Shown piece by piece: positions 33,310 to 41,719 of a DNA stretch of 64,000 nucleotides. A program made the position numbers and the translations under genes. The number at the start of each line of letters is the position of its first letter. Within the stretch, counting starts at the first letter, position 1. Below the pieces are notes generated by a model. That model was not told the origin of the DNA, ran no database searches, and was given only the letters and a program-made list of their open reading frames with translations. Source of the DNA: Streptomyces verrucosisporus. Its GTDB lineage: Bacteria; Actinomycetota; Actinomycetes; Streptomycetales; Streptomycetaceae. Where the stretch lies: contig NZ_JADEYH010000002.1 in assembly GCF_017114865.1 (NCBI RefSeq), positions 124,001 to 188,000 on the forward strand, written 5' to 3'.

Positions 33310-34203
33310 GTGATCTCGGCACTCAACCGGCTCGTCGACCTCGTCGAGGAGCACATCGCGGAGCAGGTCGCGGAGCACCTCGCCGAGGACCTCGACGTCC
33401 GGGGACTGGCGGGGGAGCTCGGCACGACCGAGTACCACCTGCGCCGGATGTTCTCCTCGCTGGCCGGGATGCCGCTGTCGGAGTACGCGCGCCGGCGCCG
33501 CATGACCGTCGCCGCCGCCGACGTGGTCCGCGGCGAGGACGGTCTGCTGGGCATCGCGGTCCGGTACGGATACGGCTCGGCCGAGGCGTTCGGCCGCGCG
33601 TTCCGCGCCGTCCACGGCGCGGGCCCCGGTGACGTGCGCCGCGACGGAGGCCCCCTTCGCACACAACCGCGTCTCAGGTTCCACCTGACCGTCGAAGGGA
33701 GCACCCCCATGGACACCCGCATCGCCGACCGCCCCGCGTTCCGCCTGGCCGGACACGCGGCCCGGGTTCCGCTCATCCACCAGGGCGTCAACCCGCACAT
33801 CCGGCGGCACATCGCCGCACTGCCGCAGGAGGAGCATCTGCGGCTGAAGGCCCTCGGCGACACCGAGCCGGGGGGCCTGCTGCAGGTCTGCGACGACCTC
33901 GACCCCGACGGCACGGAGGGGAGCGAACTGACCTATCTGCACGGGGTCGCCGTCTCCCGGGACACGCCGGTCCCCGGCGACCTCGACGCCATCGAGGTGC
34001 CGGCCGGCGAGTGGGCGGTCTTCCGCACCGCCGGACCGTATCCGCAGACCCTGCAGACGGCCTGGGCCGCGACCGCGACCGAGTGGTTCCCCTCCAACCC
34101 GTGGCGGCTGCGGCCGGGGCCCTGGATCGTCGCGGTCCTGGAGCGCGCCGACGACTTCACCACCGCGACCTGTGAGCTGTGGCTGCCCGTCGAACCGGCG
34201 TGA
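33310..34203 (+). CDS. AraC-family regulator with GyrI-like effector domain
   Basis: A 297-residue protein. The N-terminal ~110 residues hold the two helix-turn-helix motifs of AraC/XylS regulators (VRGLAGELGTTEYHLRRMFS and LGIAVRYGYGSAEAFGRAFR). The C-terminal ~155 residues are a GyrI-like domain (FRLAGHAARVPL ... AIEVPAGEWAVFRTAGPYP), which binds small hydrophobic ligands. This is the Rob/BmrR-like layout used for drug or stress sensing. The start is GTG 33310 with GGAGG upstream. It is followed by a plant-polymer lyase gene that has its own operators, so it probably controls genes elsewhere. Confidence 0.85.
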   Translation: MISALNRLVDLVEEHIAEQVAEHLAEDLDVRGLAGELGTTEYHLRRMFSSLAGMPLSEYARRRRMTVAAADVVRGEDGLLGIAVRYGYGSAEAFGRAFRAVHGAGPGDVRRDGGPLRTQPRLRFHLTVEGSTPMDTRIADRPAFRLAGHAARVPLIHQGVNPHIRRHIAALPQEEHLRLKALGDTEPGGLLQVCDDLDPDGTEGSELTYLHGVAVSRDTPVPGDLDAIEVPAGEWAVFRTAGPYPQTLQTAWAATATEWFPSNPWRLRPGPWIVAVLERADDFTTATCELWLPVEPA

Positions 34204-34328
34204 CCGACCGCGCCGCGGGACCGGCCCGGGGGCCGGGGCGCGCATCAGTGTTCCGGCCCCCGGGCCGGTCCCGCGGCTTCGTCCGTGCACGGCTCTTGCC
34301 GTCCCGCGACGGCCGCGCCTCTCGTCGC

Positions 34329-34340
34329 GGGAGCGCTCCC
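34329..34340. promoter_or_regulatory. CebR-like LacI operator
   Basis: GGGAGCGCTCCC is a perfect palindrome and, with the following A, matches 13 of 14 bases of the CebR site TGGGAGCGCTCCCA as I remember it. It lies ~130 bp upstream of the lyase start. CebR represses cellulose-utilisation genes in Streptomyces. Confidence 0.6.
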
Positions 34341-34406
34341 ACACTTTATTCCGCACCGCACCTTCCGTCGGCGCCCCGACGTGCACCTCTCCGTCCGGCG
34401 CGTTGA

Positions 34407-34418
34407 TGAATCGATTCA
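34407..34418. promoter_or_regulatory. Second LacI-type operator
   Basis: TGAATCGATTCA is a perfect 12-bp palindrome with the central CG typical of LacI-family operators, 53 bp upstream of the lyase start. It differs from the first operator, so a second regulator (perhaps for rhamnose or pectin sugars) may act here. Confidence 0.55.
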
Positions 34419-34470
34419 CAAAGGCTCTTCCCCCGCCCATGGGTGCGCCACCCCCCGAAAAGGAGCCGCC

Positions 34471-36816
34471 ATGCCTGCCCACAGCACAACCCCGAGACCC
34501 CGCTCGGGACCCCGCTCCCGCCTGAGAGGGCTGCACGCAGCAGCGTCCGCCGCGCTGCTGGCCGCCGTCTCGCTCGTCGCCCTGCCCGCGCAGGAGGCCG
34601 GTGCCGCCGAGATCGACACCTCCGCCTACTACCAGCTCGTCTCCCGCCACAGCGGCAAGGCGATCGACGTCTTCGAGCGCTCCACCGACAACGGCGCCTC
34701 CGTGGTGCAGTGGACGCCTGGGACGGGCACCAACCAGCAGTTCCGCTTCGTCCCCTCCGGCGACGGCTGGTACCGGATCGCCGCCCGCCACAGCGGCAAG
34801 GTGCTGGACGTGGAGGCCCGTTCCACCGCCGACGGCGCGAACGTCGTCCAGTGGGAGGACAAGAACGGCTACAACCAGCAGTTCCGCGTCGCCGACTCCG
34901 ACGGCGGCCACGTCCGGCTGATCAACCGCCACAGCGGCAAGGCCCTGGACGTGTGGGAGTGGTCCACCGCCGACGGCGCGCGGATCTCCCAGTACACCGA
35001 CACCGGCGGCCACAACCAGCAGTGGCGCCTGGTGGAGGTGGACGGCGACGACGGCGGCGGGAGTGAGCCCCCGCCCGGGGATGCCAAGCAGATGGAGGAC
35101 GTCGACCGGGGCCTGGTCTCGGTCCGTTCGGGATCGGGCAACCTCGTCTCGTGGCGGCTGCTGGGCACCGAGAGCCGCGACACGGCCTTCAACCTCTACC
35201 GGGGCGGGACGAAGGTGAACTCGTCGCCCATCACCGGCTCCACCAACCGCCTGGACGCCGGCGCTCCCGCCGACGTCTCCTACACCGTGCGCGCGGTGGT
35301 GAACGGCGCCGAACAGGCCGCCTCCGCCCCCTCGCTGCGCTTCACCGGCGGCAACCACCTCGACGTGCCGCTCTCCCGGCCCGGCTCCACCTACACCCCC
35401 GTCGAGGCCTCCCCCGGCGACCTCGACGGTGACGGGCAGTACGAACTGGTCGTCAAGTGGGACCCGGACAACGCCAAGGACAACTCCCAGTCCGGCACCA
35501 CCGGCAACGTCTACATCGACGCCTACCGCCTGGACGGCCGGCGGCTGTGGCACATCGACCTGGGCCGCAACATCCGCGCCGGTGCGCACTACACCCAGTT
35601 CCAGGTCTACGACTACGACGGCGACGGCCGGGCCGAGGTCGCCATGAAGACCGCCGACGCCACCCGCGACGGACGCGGCACCGTCATCGGGAACGCAGGC
35701 GCCGACCACCGCAACTCCAGCGGCTACATCCTGTCCGGCCCCGAGTACCTGACGATGTTCGACGGCCTCACCGGCGCCGCGCTGGACACAGTGAACTACG
35801 AGCCAGGCCGCGGCAACGTCTCCTCCTGGGGCGACTCCTACGGCAACCGCGTCGACCGCTTCCTGGCAGGCACCGCCTACCTCGACGGCACCCGGCCCTC
35901 CCTGATCATGGCCCGCGGCTACTACACCCGCGCCACCATCGCCGCCTGGGACTTCCGGAACGGGCAGCTCACCCGGCGCTGGCTGTTCGACTCGAACAAC
36001 TCCGGCAACGGCGCGGCCCACGGCCAGGGCAACCACCAGCTGTCCGTCGCCGACGTGGACTCCGACGGCCGCCAGGAGATCGTCTACGGCTCGGCCACCG
36101 TCGACGACAACGGCACCCTGATGTACGCCACCGGCTTCGGCCACGGCGACGCCCTGCACGTGGGCGACTTCGTGCCCTCCCGGCCCGGCCTGGAGGTCTT
36201 CACCATCCACGAATCCGGCAACCAGCCCGGCTCCGACCTGCACGACGCCCGCACCGGCCAGGTCATCCACCGCACACCCACCAGCGGCAGCGAGGGCCCG
36301 GGGCGCGGCGTGGCCGGCGACATACACGCGGGCAGCGCGGGAGCCGAGTTCTGGGGCTCGGGGCCGAACATGGACCGGCTGCGCGACGCCTCCGGCGGCA
36401 ACGTCGGCCGCAACCCGTCCTCGGCCAACTTCCTCGCCTGGTGGGACGGCGACCCGGTCCGCGAACTCCTTGACGGCACCCGGATCGACAAGTACGGCAC
36501 CGGCGGCGACACCCGCCTGCTGACCGGTAGCGGCGTGGCCTCCAGCAACGGCACGAAGTCCACGCCCGTCCTCTCCGGCGACCTGTTCGGCGACTGGCGC
36601 GAGGAGGTGATCTGGCGGCACGGCGACAACTCGGCGCTGCGCATCTACGCCACCACCGTCCCGACCGACCTGAAGCTGCACACCCTCGTCCACGACGCGC
36701 AGTACCGGGTGGCGCTGGCCTGGCAGAACACCGCCTACAACCAGCCGCCGCACCCGGGCTTCTTCCTCGGCCAGGGCATGAGCACCCCGCCCCGGCCCAA
36801 CGTCTATCTGCGCTGA
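34471..36816 (+). CDS. Secreted rhamnogalacturonan lyase (PL11) with CBM13 lectin domain
   Basis: A 781-residue secreted enzyme that would cleave the rhamnogalacturonan I backbone of pectin. The signal peptide ends near AGAAE (~46). Residues ~48-190 are a ricin-B-type CBM13 with three copies of a RHSGKA/VLDV repeat each followed by a QW motif (VVQW, QQFR, QQWR). Residues ~205-781 match the PL11 eight-bladed propeller: DVDRGLVSVRSG at its start, then calcium-binding blade motifs DLDGDGQYEL, DYDGDGRAEV and DVDSDGRQEI. The start ATG has AAAAGGAG upstream. Two different LacI-type palindromes precede it. A lectin at the N-terminus rather than the C-terminus is a less usual order. Confidence 0.9.
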   Translation: MPAHSTTPRPRSGPRSRLRGLHAAASAALLAAVSLVALPAQEAGAAEIDTSAYYQLVSRHSGKAIDVFERSTDNGASVVQWTPGTGTNQQFRFVPSGDGWYRIAARHSGKVLDVEARSTADGANVVQWEDKNGYNQQFRVADSDGGHVRLINRHSGKALDVWEWSTADGARISQYTDTGGHNQQWRLVEVDGDDGGGSEPPPGDAKQMEDVDRGLVSVRSGSGNLVSWRLLGTESRDTAFNLYRGGTKVNSSPITGSTNRLDAGAPADVSYTVRAVVNGAEQAASAPSLRFTGGNHLDVPLSRPGSTYTPVEASPGDLDGDGQYELVVKWDPDNAKDNSQSGTTGNVYIDAYRLDGRRLWHIDLGRNIRAGAHYTQFQVYDYDGDGRAEVAMKTADATRDGRGTVIGNAGADHRNSSGYILSGPEYLTMFDGLTGAALDTVNYEPGRGNVSSWGDSYGNRVDRFLAGTAYLDGTRPSLIMARGYYTRATIAAWDFRNGQLTRRWLFDSNNSGNGAAHGQGNHQLSVADVDSDGRQEIVYGSATVDDNGTLMYATGFGHGDALHVGDFVPSRPGLEVFTIHESGNQPGSDLHDARTGQVIHRTPTSGSEGPGRGVAGDIHAGSAGAEFWGSGPNMDRLRDASGGNVGRNPSSANFLAWWDGDPVRELLDGTRIDKYGTGGDTRLLTGSGVASSNGTKSTPVLSGDLFGDWREEVIWRHGDNSALRIYATTVPTDLKLHTLVHDAQYRVALAWQNTAYNQPPHPGFFLGQGMSTPPRPNVYLR

Positions 36817-36844
36817 CGAACCCCACAGCCCCCCCACGGGACCA

Positions 36845-36883
36845 GGGCCCGCCCGCGCCGCACCGAGCGGCCCGGGCGGGCCC
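36845..36883 (+). terminator. Hairpin after the lyase gene
   Basis: GGGCCCGCCCG (36845-36855) pairs perfectly with CGGGCGGGCCC (36873-36883), 28 bases after the lyase stop. It can also serve the convergent regulator remnant. Confidence 0.65.
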
Positions 36884-36925
36884 CGGGACTTTCCGAGGTC
36901 TCCTGCGGCTGGGCGGGGCCGCCGC

Positions 36926-37243
36926 CTACGCGCTCTCGGCGTGCGGAGTGAGGTCCACGCGCAGGTCCAGCTACAGCGCCTCGGCGAGCCGGGCCGGCAC
37001 GGGCAGCGTGGGAACCGTGCCCCCCGCCTCTAACCGGGCGACCGCCGACTGCGTCACCCGGGCCCTGCGCCCCACCCCGCCCTGCGACAGCCCGAGCTCC
37101 AGACGGCGGCCGCGCGCCGTCCCGCCCGGTTCGAACCTCAGCCGCGCCGCCGCGTACTCCTGCTCGATCCCGGCACTTCTCGAAGGCTCGTCCTGCGAGG
37201 TCCGCCGGTGAAGGCGCCGGAACGCAGTCAGGGGAACAGGCAT
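36926..37243 (-). pseudogene. XRE-type regulator/antitoxin with premature stop
   Basis: From ATG 37243 (GAGGGGCAGGGGG upstream) the frame encodes a short protein with a C-terminal XRE/HigA-like helix-turn-helix (LELGLSQGGVGRRARVTQSA, then VARLEAGGTVPTL). It stops at TAG 36971-36973 just after LAEAL, but the same frame continues for 15 codons (LDLRVDLTPHAES) to a second TAG at 36926. That continuation is the usual end of this family, so the first TAG is probably a point mutation. The shortened product may still fold. No toxin gene is beside it. Confidence 0.55.
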
Positions 37244-37414
37244 GCCCCCTGCCCCTCGCCGGCATGCCGCGGCGATCCGGTGCGAGGACTTCACCGCTTC
37301 CGCGGTCAGGGCCCCGGTCAGCCAGGTGTACACCCCCGGGATTGACCGGAGGGGGCAAAGGAAGCACAGTCACACCCCCGTACCTGGATCCATACACCGA
37401 AGGGCTGGCCGAGA

Positions 37415-37681
37415 ATGGCACACGCCGGGGACAACCCCCCTTCCGTGCGCGGCGGGAAGGCCGCTCCTCCCGTTGTGAAGAGGACGTTGACCGCCTTCCT
37501 CAAGCCCAGCGGGATGCGTGCGTTCGTTCTCGGAATCTCCCTCGCGGTGGGTGGCCTCGCGGGAGGAGTAAGAACGCTCGCGGAAGACGCGGAGGTCCTC
37601 AAGGGGGTCGCCGCCCTGGGGGTCGGGGCCATCGGCACCCTGATAGCGCTGGTCTGTGTGCTGGAGCGTTCCAGGCGATAG
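37415..37681 (+). CDS. Small two-helix membrane protein
   Basis: An 88-residue open frame from ATG 37415 with a weak ribosome site. Two hydrophobic segments are visible (MRAFVLGISLAVGGLAGGV and LKGVAALGVGAIGTLIALVC) with a short charged loop. The composition is coherent for a real membrane protein, but no family is recognised and translation is not certain. It converges with the quinone oxidoreductase gene. Confidence 0.45.
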   Translation: MAHAGDNPPSVRGGKAAPPVVKRTLTAFLKPSGMRAFVLGISLAVGGLAGGVRTLAEDAEVLKGVAALGVGAIGTLIALVCVLERSRR

Positions 37682-37712
37682 CTCCGCCTCCGACCCGGCT
37701 CGACCGCCGGGG

Positions 37713-38720
37713 TCAGGGGACGAGGACGACCTTGCCCAGGGTGGCGCGGGTCTCCAGCGCGCGGTGGGCGCGGGCGGCGTGGGCCAGCGGGAAGTGATGG
37801 ACGGGCGGGACGAGGACGCCCGCGGCGGCCAGCGCCATGGCCTCCTCCTCCAGCACCCGGATGTTCTCCATCCCGCCGATGCGGTCGAACATCGGTCTGC
37901 CCAGCACCGAGCGCGAGGTGACCCCCAGCTCCCGCTGCTCCTCCTCGCTCAGCACGGCCTGCCCCTCGGGTGAGAAACCGGCCGAGGCGTAACCGTAGGA
38001 GAGGTGGGAGCCGCCGGGGGCGAGGAGAGTGGTGGCCCTGCGGCCGAGACCGCCGCCGACGCCCTCGAAGAGGTACGTGACGGGCCGGTCCCCGAACTTC
38101 CCCCGGATCCGCTCGGCCCAGTCGCCCCGGGTGTAGTCCACGGCCAGGTCCGCGCCCATGCCCTCCACCGCCCGCACCTTCTCCGGCCCGCCCGCCGCGC
38201 CGACGACGGTGGCGCCCCTGTGCCGGGCGTACTGGACGACAAGCGAGCCGATGCCCCCGGCCGCGGCCAGGACCAGCACCGTGTCGGCGGGGGAGAGGTC
38301 GGCGAAGCGGAGGACGCCCATGGCGGTGCGGCCGGTGCCGACCAGGGCGACGGCGTGGTCCTCGCTCAGGCCGCCGGGCAGCGGGTGCAGCCGCTCGACG
38401 CCGGTGACGGCCAGTTCGGCGTACCCGCCGGGCGCCATGCCCAGGTGGGCGGCGACGCGGCGGCCCAGCCACGCCGGGTCGACACCCTCGCCCAGCGCGT
38501 CCACGGTGCCGGCGACCTCCCGCCCGGGGATGGTCGGCAGCTCGGCGGGCGTGGGGGTCGGGCCGAGCCGCAGCCCCTCGCGCAGGGCGGTGTCCACCAG
38601 GTGCACCCCGGCCGCCGCGACGGCGATCCGCACCTGGCCGGGGCCGGGCTCGGGGTCCGGGACCCGCTCGTAACGGAGGTTCTCGGCGGTGCCGAAGGCG
38701 TGCAGACGTACGGCGTGCAT
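37713..38720 (-). CDS. Zinc-independent quinone oxidoreductase (MDR family)
   Basis: A 335-residue NADPH-dependent oxidoreductase of the QOR branch of medium-chain dehydrogenases. The GroES-like domain is at the N-terminus (VRIAVAAAGVHLVDTALREG, IPGREVAGTVDALGEGV). The Rossmann domain shows the dinucleotide loop VLVLAAAGGIGSLVVQYAR, about residues 140-158, with AAGG in place of the Zn-type loop, and no structural zinc cysteines. It ends VVLVP. The start ATG 38720 follows GGGGAGAG. It would reduce quinones or enones in the cytosol. A small uncharacterised gene follows upstream on the same strand. Confidence 0.85.
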   Translation of the reverse strand: MHAVRLHAFGTAENLRYERVPDPEPGPGQVRIAVAAAGVHLVDTALREGLRLGPTPTPAELPTIPGREVAGTVDALGEGVDPAWLGRRVAAHLGMAPGGYAELAVTGVERLHPLPGGLSEDHAVALVGTGRTAMGVLRFADLSPADTVLVLAAAGGIGSLVVQYARHRGATVVGAAGGPEKVRAVEGMGADLAVDYTRGDWAERIRGKFGDRPVTYLFEGVGGGLGRRATTLLAPGGSHLSYGYASAGFSPEGQAVLSEEEQRELGVTSRSVLGRPMFDRIGGMENIRVLEEEAMALAAAGVLVPPVHHFPLAHAARAHRALETRATLGKVVLVP

Positions 38721-38852
38721 GGGCTCTCCCCGTGGCTGGTGGGCGGTCACCGCCGGCCCGGCGGGCGCCGGAGCGGCGGTGACCACTCTCCGGCCTCAAG
38801 CGGACTTGAGGTCAAGGCCGCTGGGGCGGGGCAGCTGAGGGGAGCGGCGGAT

Positions 38853-39350
38853 TCACACCCTGGGGAAGCGGGCCTGAAGATCCCAGAGCACGGGGTTGTC
38901 GCCCAGCCCCTCGTGGATGTCGGTGAGGTCGGCGATCAGGTCGTGCAGGAAGTCGCGGGCCTCGCGGCGCAGTTCGCCGTGGTTGACGGTCAGCGGCGGC
39001 TCGTCGGCGGGCAGCCAGTCGGCGGTGACGTCCACCCAGCCGAAGCGGCGCTCGAAGTGGAGGTTGTCGGCCGACTCCACGAAGTCCAGCTCTGCGTACT
39101 GCGGCCTGGCGGCGCGGCTGCCGAGCGGGTCGCGGTCGAGGCGCTCGGCGATGTCGCACAGCGCCCAGGCGAAGTCGAGCACCGGCACGGTGCCGCGCGC
39201 GGTGGACAGCTCCCGGTCCGCCTCGGTGTCCGCGAGATAGACGTCGCCGCAGAACAGGTCGTGCCGCAGCGCCCGCACGTCCGCCGAGCGGTAGTCGGTC
39301 TGCGGCGGATCGGGGAAGCGGCGGGAGAGGGAGTAGCCGATGTCGAGCAC
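38853..39350 (-). CDS. Conserved hypothetical protein
   Basis: A 165-residue soluble acidic protein. The start is not certain: GTG 39350 gives the natural-looking beginning VLDIGYSLSRRF, while GTG 39389 would add 13 basic residues; neither has a clear ribosome site. Regular features are LRHDLFCGDVYLADTEADRE, VPVLDFAWALCDIAERL, and a helical C-terminus (ARDFLHDLIADLTDIHEGLG). I have seen similar sequences in streptomycetes but recall no function. No signal peptide or helix for the membrane is present. Confidence 0.6.
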   Translation of the reverse strand: MLDIGYSLSRRFPDPPQTDYRSADVRALRHDLFCGDVYLADTEADRELSTARGTVPVLDFAWALCDIAERLDRDPLGSRAARPQYAELDFVESADNLHFERRFGWVDVTADWLPADEPPLTVNHGELRREARDFLHDLIADLTDIHEGLGDNPVLWDLQARFPRV

Positions 39351-39456
39351 GGAAGCGATGGTGGCACGGCGGGGTGGGCGTGCGCCCACCGGGCGGGACA
39401 GGGGCTACTCCCGGCCGTCGCCGGGGCCGGCCTCCCCGGGCTTCTGCTCGACGACG

Positions 39457-39639
39457 GTGCCCTGCTGCCGCTGCGAACGACGGTTCGCGCCCCTGCCCCT
39501 CAGGAGCGAGGAGTACCAGTCGGTGGCGTGCCGCCTGGGGCAGCACCGCGCCTGCCGGGACGGCGAGGTGGCCGAGCCGCCCTGCGAGGGCGTGACCCTG
39601 CTGCGCTGCTCCTGCCCCTGTCACGCGCGGGCGCCCTAG
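39457..39639 (+). CDS. Possible short Cys-rich protein
   Basis: From GTG 39457 the frame gives 60 residues with nine Cys and two His, including VPCCRCERR near the start and LLRCSCPCHARAP at the end. The clustering of CxxC-like pairs is unlikely by chance and suggests metal binding. There is no good ribosome site and an ATG further upstream (39358) is also in frame, so this remains tentative. Confidence 0.35.
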   Translation: MPCCRCERRFAPLPLRSEEYQSVACRLGQHRACRDGEVAEPPCEGVTLLRCSCPCHARAP

Positions 39640-39655
39640 CAAGGCGTCAGAGTCG

Positions 39656-39958
39656 TCAGGCGATACGCACCTGCGTGTCACCGAAGTCGGCGACCAGTTC
39701 CAGACGCCCGCCCAGGGCCTCCACGTACGAGCGGAGAGTCGCGATCTCGGTCGCGTCGATCTCACCGTTCTCGATCTGCGACACCCGGGGCTGGCGCACT
39801 CCCATCGCGGCCGCCACGTCGGCCTGGCGCAGCGCACGCTCCTTCCGGACCTGGGCGAGGCGATAGGCGCGGGCCTCCGACGCCATGGCCCGGCGCCGTT
39901 CGGTGACGCGGGTCTCGTCGGTGACGACCCCGGGTCGGACGTCCTTCCAACTCTTCAT
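39656..39958 (-). CDS. higA: HigA-like antitoxin (XRE)
   Basis: A 100-residue protein with a canonical XRE helix-turn-helix (LRQADVAAAMGVRQPRVSQIE) in the middle and a short C-terminal strand region (LGGRLELVADFGD). ATG 39958 is preceded by AAGGGA. It lies 41 bases downstream of the HigB-like toxin gene, in the toxin-first order usual for HigBA. It would bind and neutralise the toxin and repress the shared promoter at 40384-40412. Confidence 0.85.
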   Translation of the reverse strand: MKSWKDVRPGVVTDETRVTERRRAMASEARAYRLAQVRKERALRQADVAAAMGVRQPRVSQIENGEIDATEIATLRSYVEALGGRLELVADFGDTQVRIA

Positions 39959-39999
39959 GGCATTCCCTTGGGGTGTGGTGTCGCTCCGTACACCGAACG

Positions 40000-40377
40000 T
40001 CAATCGTCGGCTCTTCGGGCGTCGAGCTTCTCCAGATGCCGTGCGTAGCGCTTCTCCGCGACCTTGAGGTTGTCCTTGTACCACTGAGTCCACTGCCCCG
40101 ACTTGTCGCCCGCGACGAGCAGGACGGCCTGCTGAACCGGGTCGAACACGAACAGGATGCGGTACTCGGCGCCGGCGGAGGTGCGGGGGCGGAGCTCCTT
40201 CATGTTGTGATGGGCCGAGCCCTTGATGCGATCGACGAAGGGTCTGCCGAGGGTCGGGCCGTGCTCTTCGAGAAGGTCGATCGCGGCAACCACGTCATCG
40301 GCCTCGGCGGGGTTCGTCTCCGCTAACTCCAGGAGCCAAAGCTCCACCTCCTCCACCAGGAGGATTTCCCAGCTCAC
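40000..40377 (-). CDS. higB: HigB/RelE-superfamily toxin
   Basis: A 125-residue protein of the phage-derived Gp49/HigB-like branch of the RelE mRNA interferases. Characteristic pieces are EELGPTLGRPFVDRIKGS-like text (HGPTLGRPFVDRIKGSAHHN), MKELRPRTSAGAEYRILFVF and VLLVAGDKSGQWTQWYKDN. It would cut mRNA on the ribosome. GTG 40377 is the start; a good promoter ends six bases before it, so the message is probably leaderless. The antitoxin gene follows 41 bases after. Confidence 0.87.
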   Translation of the reverse strand: MSWEILLVEEVELWLLELAETNPAEADDVVAAIDLLEEHGPTLGRPFVDRIKGSAHHNMKELRPRTSAGAEYRILFVFDPVQQAVLLVAGDKSGQWTQWYKDNLKVAEKRYARHLEKLDARRADD

Positions 40378-40383
40378 ACCTGG

Positions 40384-40412
40384 ATTATGCCTTCAGGCTT
40401 ATATTTGGGCAA
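40384..40412 (-). promoter_or_regulatory. Promoter of the toxin-antitoxin pair (leaderless)
   Basis: On the minus strand TTGCCC (40412-40407) and CATAAT (40389-40384) are separated by 17 bases, near-ideal for the housekeeping sigma factor. The GTG start of the toxin begins seven bases after the -10, so transcription and translation probably start at the same base. Confidence 0.65.
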
Positions 40413-40429
40413 CTCTCCGAGAAAGCACG

Positions 40430-40470
40430 GAGGGCGCCCGGCGCCGCGATGCGCGGTGCCGGGCGCCCTC
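40430..40470 (-). terminator. Strong hairpin after terD
   Basis: 40430-40448 pairs with 40452-40470 (19-bp stem with one G-T pair, three-base loop), 17 bases past the terD stop on the minus strand. Confidence 0.75.
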
Positions 40471-40486
40471 GCGAGGCGTCAGGCGA

Positions 40487-41062
40487 TCAGACGTTGACGC
40501 CGAAGTCCTTGGCGATACCGACCAGGCCGGAGGCGTAGCCCTGGCCGACCGCGCGGAACTTCCACTCCGCGCCGTGGCGGTAGAGCTCGCCGAAGACCAT
40601 GGCGGTCTCGGTGGCGGCGTCCTCGCTCAGGTCGTAGCGGGCGATCTCGGTGCCGCCGGCCTGGTTGAGGATGCGGATGTAGGCGTTGCGCACCTGGCCG
40701 AAGTTCTGGCTGCGGCTCTCGGCGTCGTAGATGGAGACCGGGAAGACGATCTTGTCGATGTCGGCGGGCAGCGCCGCGAGGTTGACGTTGATCTGCTCGT
40801 CGTCACCCTCGCCCTCGCCGGTGCGGTTGTCACCGGTGTGGACGATCGCCTGGTCCGGGGTGGCCTTGTTGTTGAAGAAGACGAAGTGCTGGTCCGAGTA
40901 GACCTGGCCGTTCGCGTTGACCGCGATGGCGCTGGCGTCGAGGTCGAAGTCGGTGCCGGTGGTCGTACGGACGTCCCAGCCGAGGCCGACCGTCACGGCG
41001 GTCAGGCCGGGGGCCTCCTTGGTGAGCGAGACGTTGCCGCCCTTGGACAGGCTTACAGCCAT
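40487..41062 (-). CDS. terD: TerD-family calcium-binding stress protein
   Basis: A 191-residue TerD protein: N-terminus [20 protein letters not shown], then VGLGWDVR, the acidic calcium sites [11 protein letters not shown] and [12 protein letters not shown], and the C-terminal [21 protein letters not shown]. All family landmarks and the usual length are present. The start ATG 41062 follows AGAAGGG. TerD proteins bind calcium and are tied to tellurite and oxidative-stress resistance and to cell development in streptomycetes. It stands alone, without terZABC neighbours. Confidence 0.93.
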   Translation of the reverse strand: MAVSLSKGGNVSLTKEAPGLTAVTVGLGWDVRTTTGTDFDLDASAIAVNANGQVYSDQHFVFFNNKATPDQAIVHTGDNRTGEGEGDDEQINVNLAALPADIDKIVFPVSIYDAESRSQNFGQVRNAYIRILNQAGGTEIARYDLSEDAATETAMVFGELYRHGAEWKFRAVGQGYASGLVGIAKDFGVNV

Positions 41063-41251
41063 GGGGATGCCCTTCTGTGGTGTTTCCGTGCTGGCCCTTA
41101 CTGGTCCATTTCCTACCCTCTCCAACGCCGACGGTGGGGGAGCGGGTTCCAGGTTTCTTTGCTTTCTTTACCTTCCTCGCCCGGGCGGCGGCGGGGAGGG
41201 GAGCAGGAGGGCGGGGAAAACGCCGTGACGGCGGGCCCGGAGGGCGGGATC

Positions 41252-41689
41252 ATGGGAGTCATGTCCGGGCCCTACCTCATCCGTGGCTCGGTCTCCCTGC
41301 CGGAGGCCGAGCTGAACTGGCGTTTCTCGCGCTCGTCCGGGCCAGGCGGCCAGCACGTCAACACCAGCGACAGCCGGGTCGAGCTCCGCTTCGACCTCGC
41401 GCGCACCGAGGCGCTGCCCGAGGTGTGGAAGGAGCGGGCCCTGGAGCGGTTGGCCGGCCGGCTGGTGGACGGAGTCCTGGTCGTACGGGCCGCCGAACAC
41501 CGCTCCCAGTGGCGCAACCGCGAGACCGCGGCCGTACGCATGGCCGCGGTGCTGGCGGAGGCGACCGCGCCGCCGCCTCGCCCGCGCAGGAAGGGCAAGG
41601 TCCCGCGAGGGATCAACGAGCGGCGGCTGCGTAACAAGAAGCACCGCTCCGACGTCAAGCGCGGCCGCTCCGGCCGCGACTGGGGGTAG
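41252..41689 (+). CDS. arfB: ArfB-type ribosome-rescue peptidyl-tRNA hydrolase
   Basis: A 145-residue release-factor-like protein. The GGQ motif is in RSSGPGGQHVNTSDSRVELR near residue 30-50, and the C-terminal basic tail (RPRRKGKVPRG ... KKHRSDVKRGRSGRD) matches ArfB/YaeJ, which inserts the tail into the empty mRNA channel of stalled ribosomes and releases the peptide. There is no codon-recognition domain, so it is not RF1 or RF2. The start is ATG 41252 with GGAGGG upstream; ATG 41261 is equally possible. Confidence 0.9.
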   Translation: MGVMSGPYLIRGSVSLPEAELNWRFSRSSGPGGQHVNTSDSRVELRFDLARTEALPEVWKERALERLAGRLVDGVLVVRAAEHRSQWRNRETAAVRMAAVLAEATAPPPRPRRKGKVPRGINERRLRNKKHRSDVKRGRSGRDWG

Positions 41690-41719
41690 GCCGGCCGGGC
41701 CGGCCCACCCCCTCGCTCC

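Noticed and set aside
31867..36837. A 1656-codon open frame on the minus strand
   Set aside because: It is the antisense shadow of the propeller, AraC and lyase genes, whose domains and codon bias are clear on the plus strand. It contains no recognisable domain.
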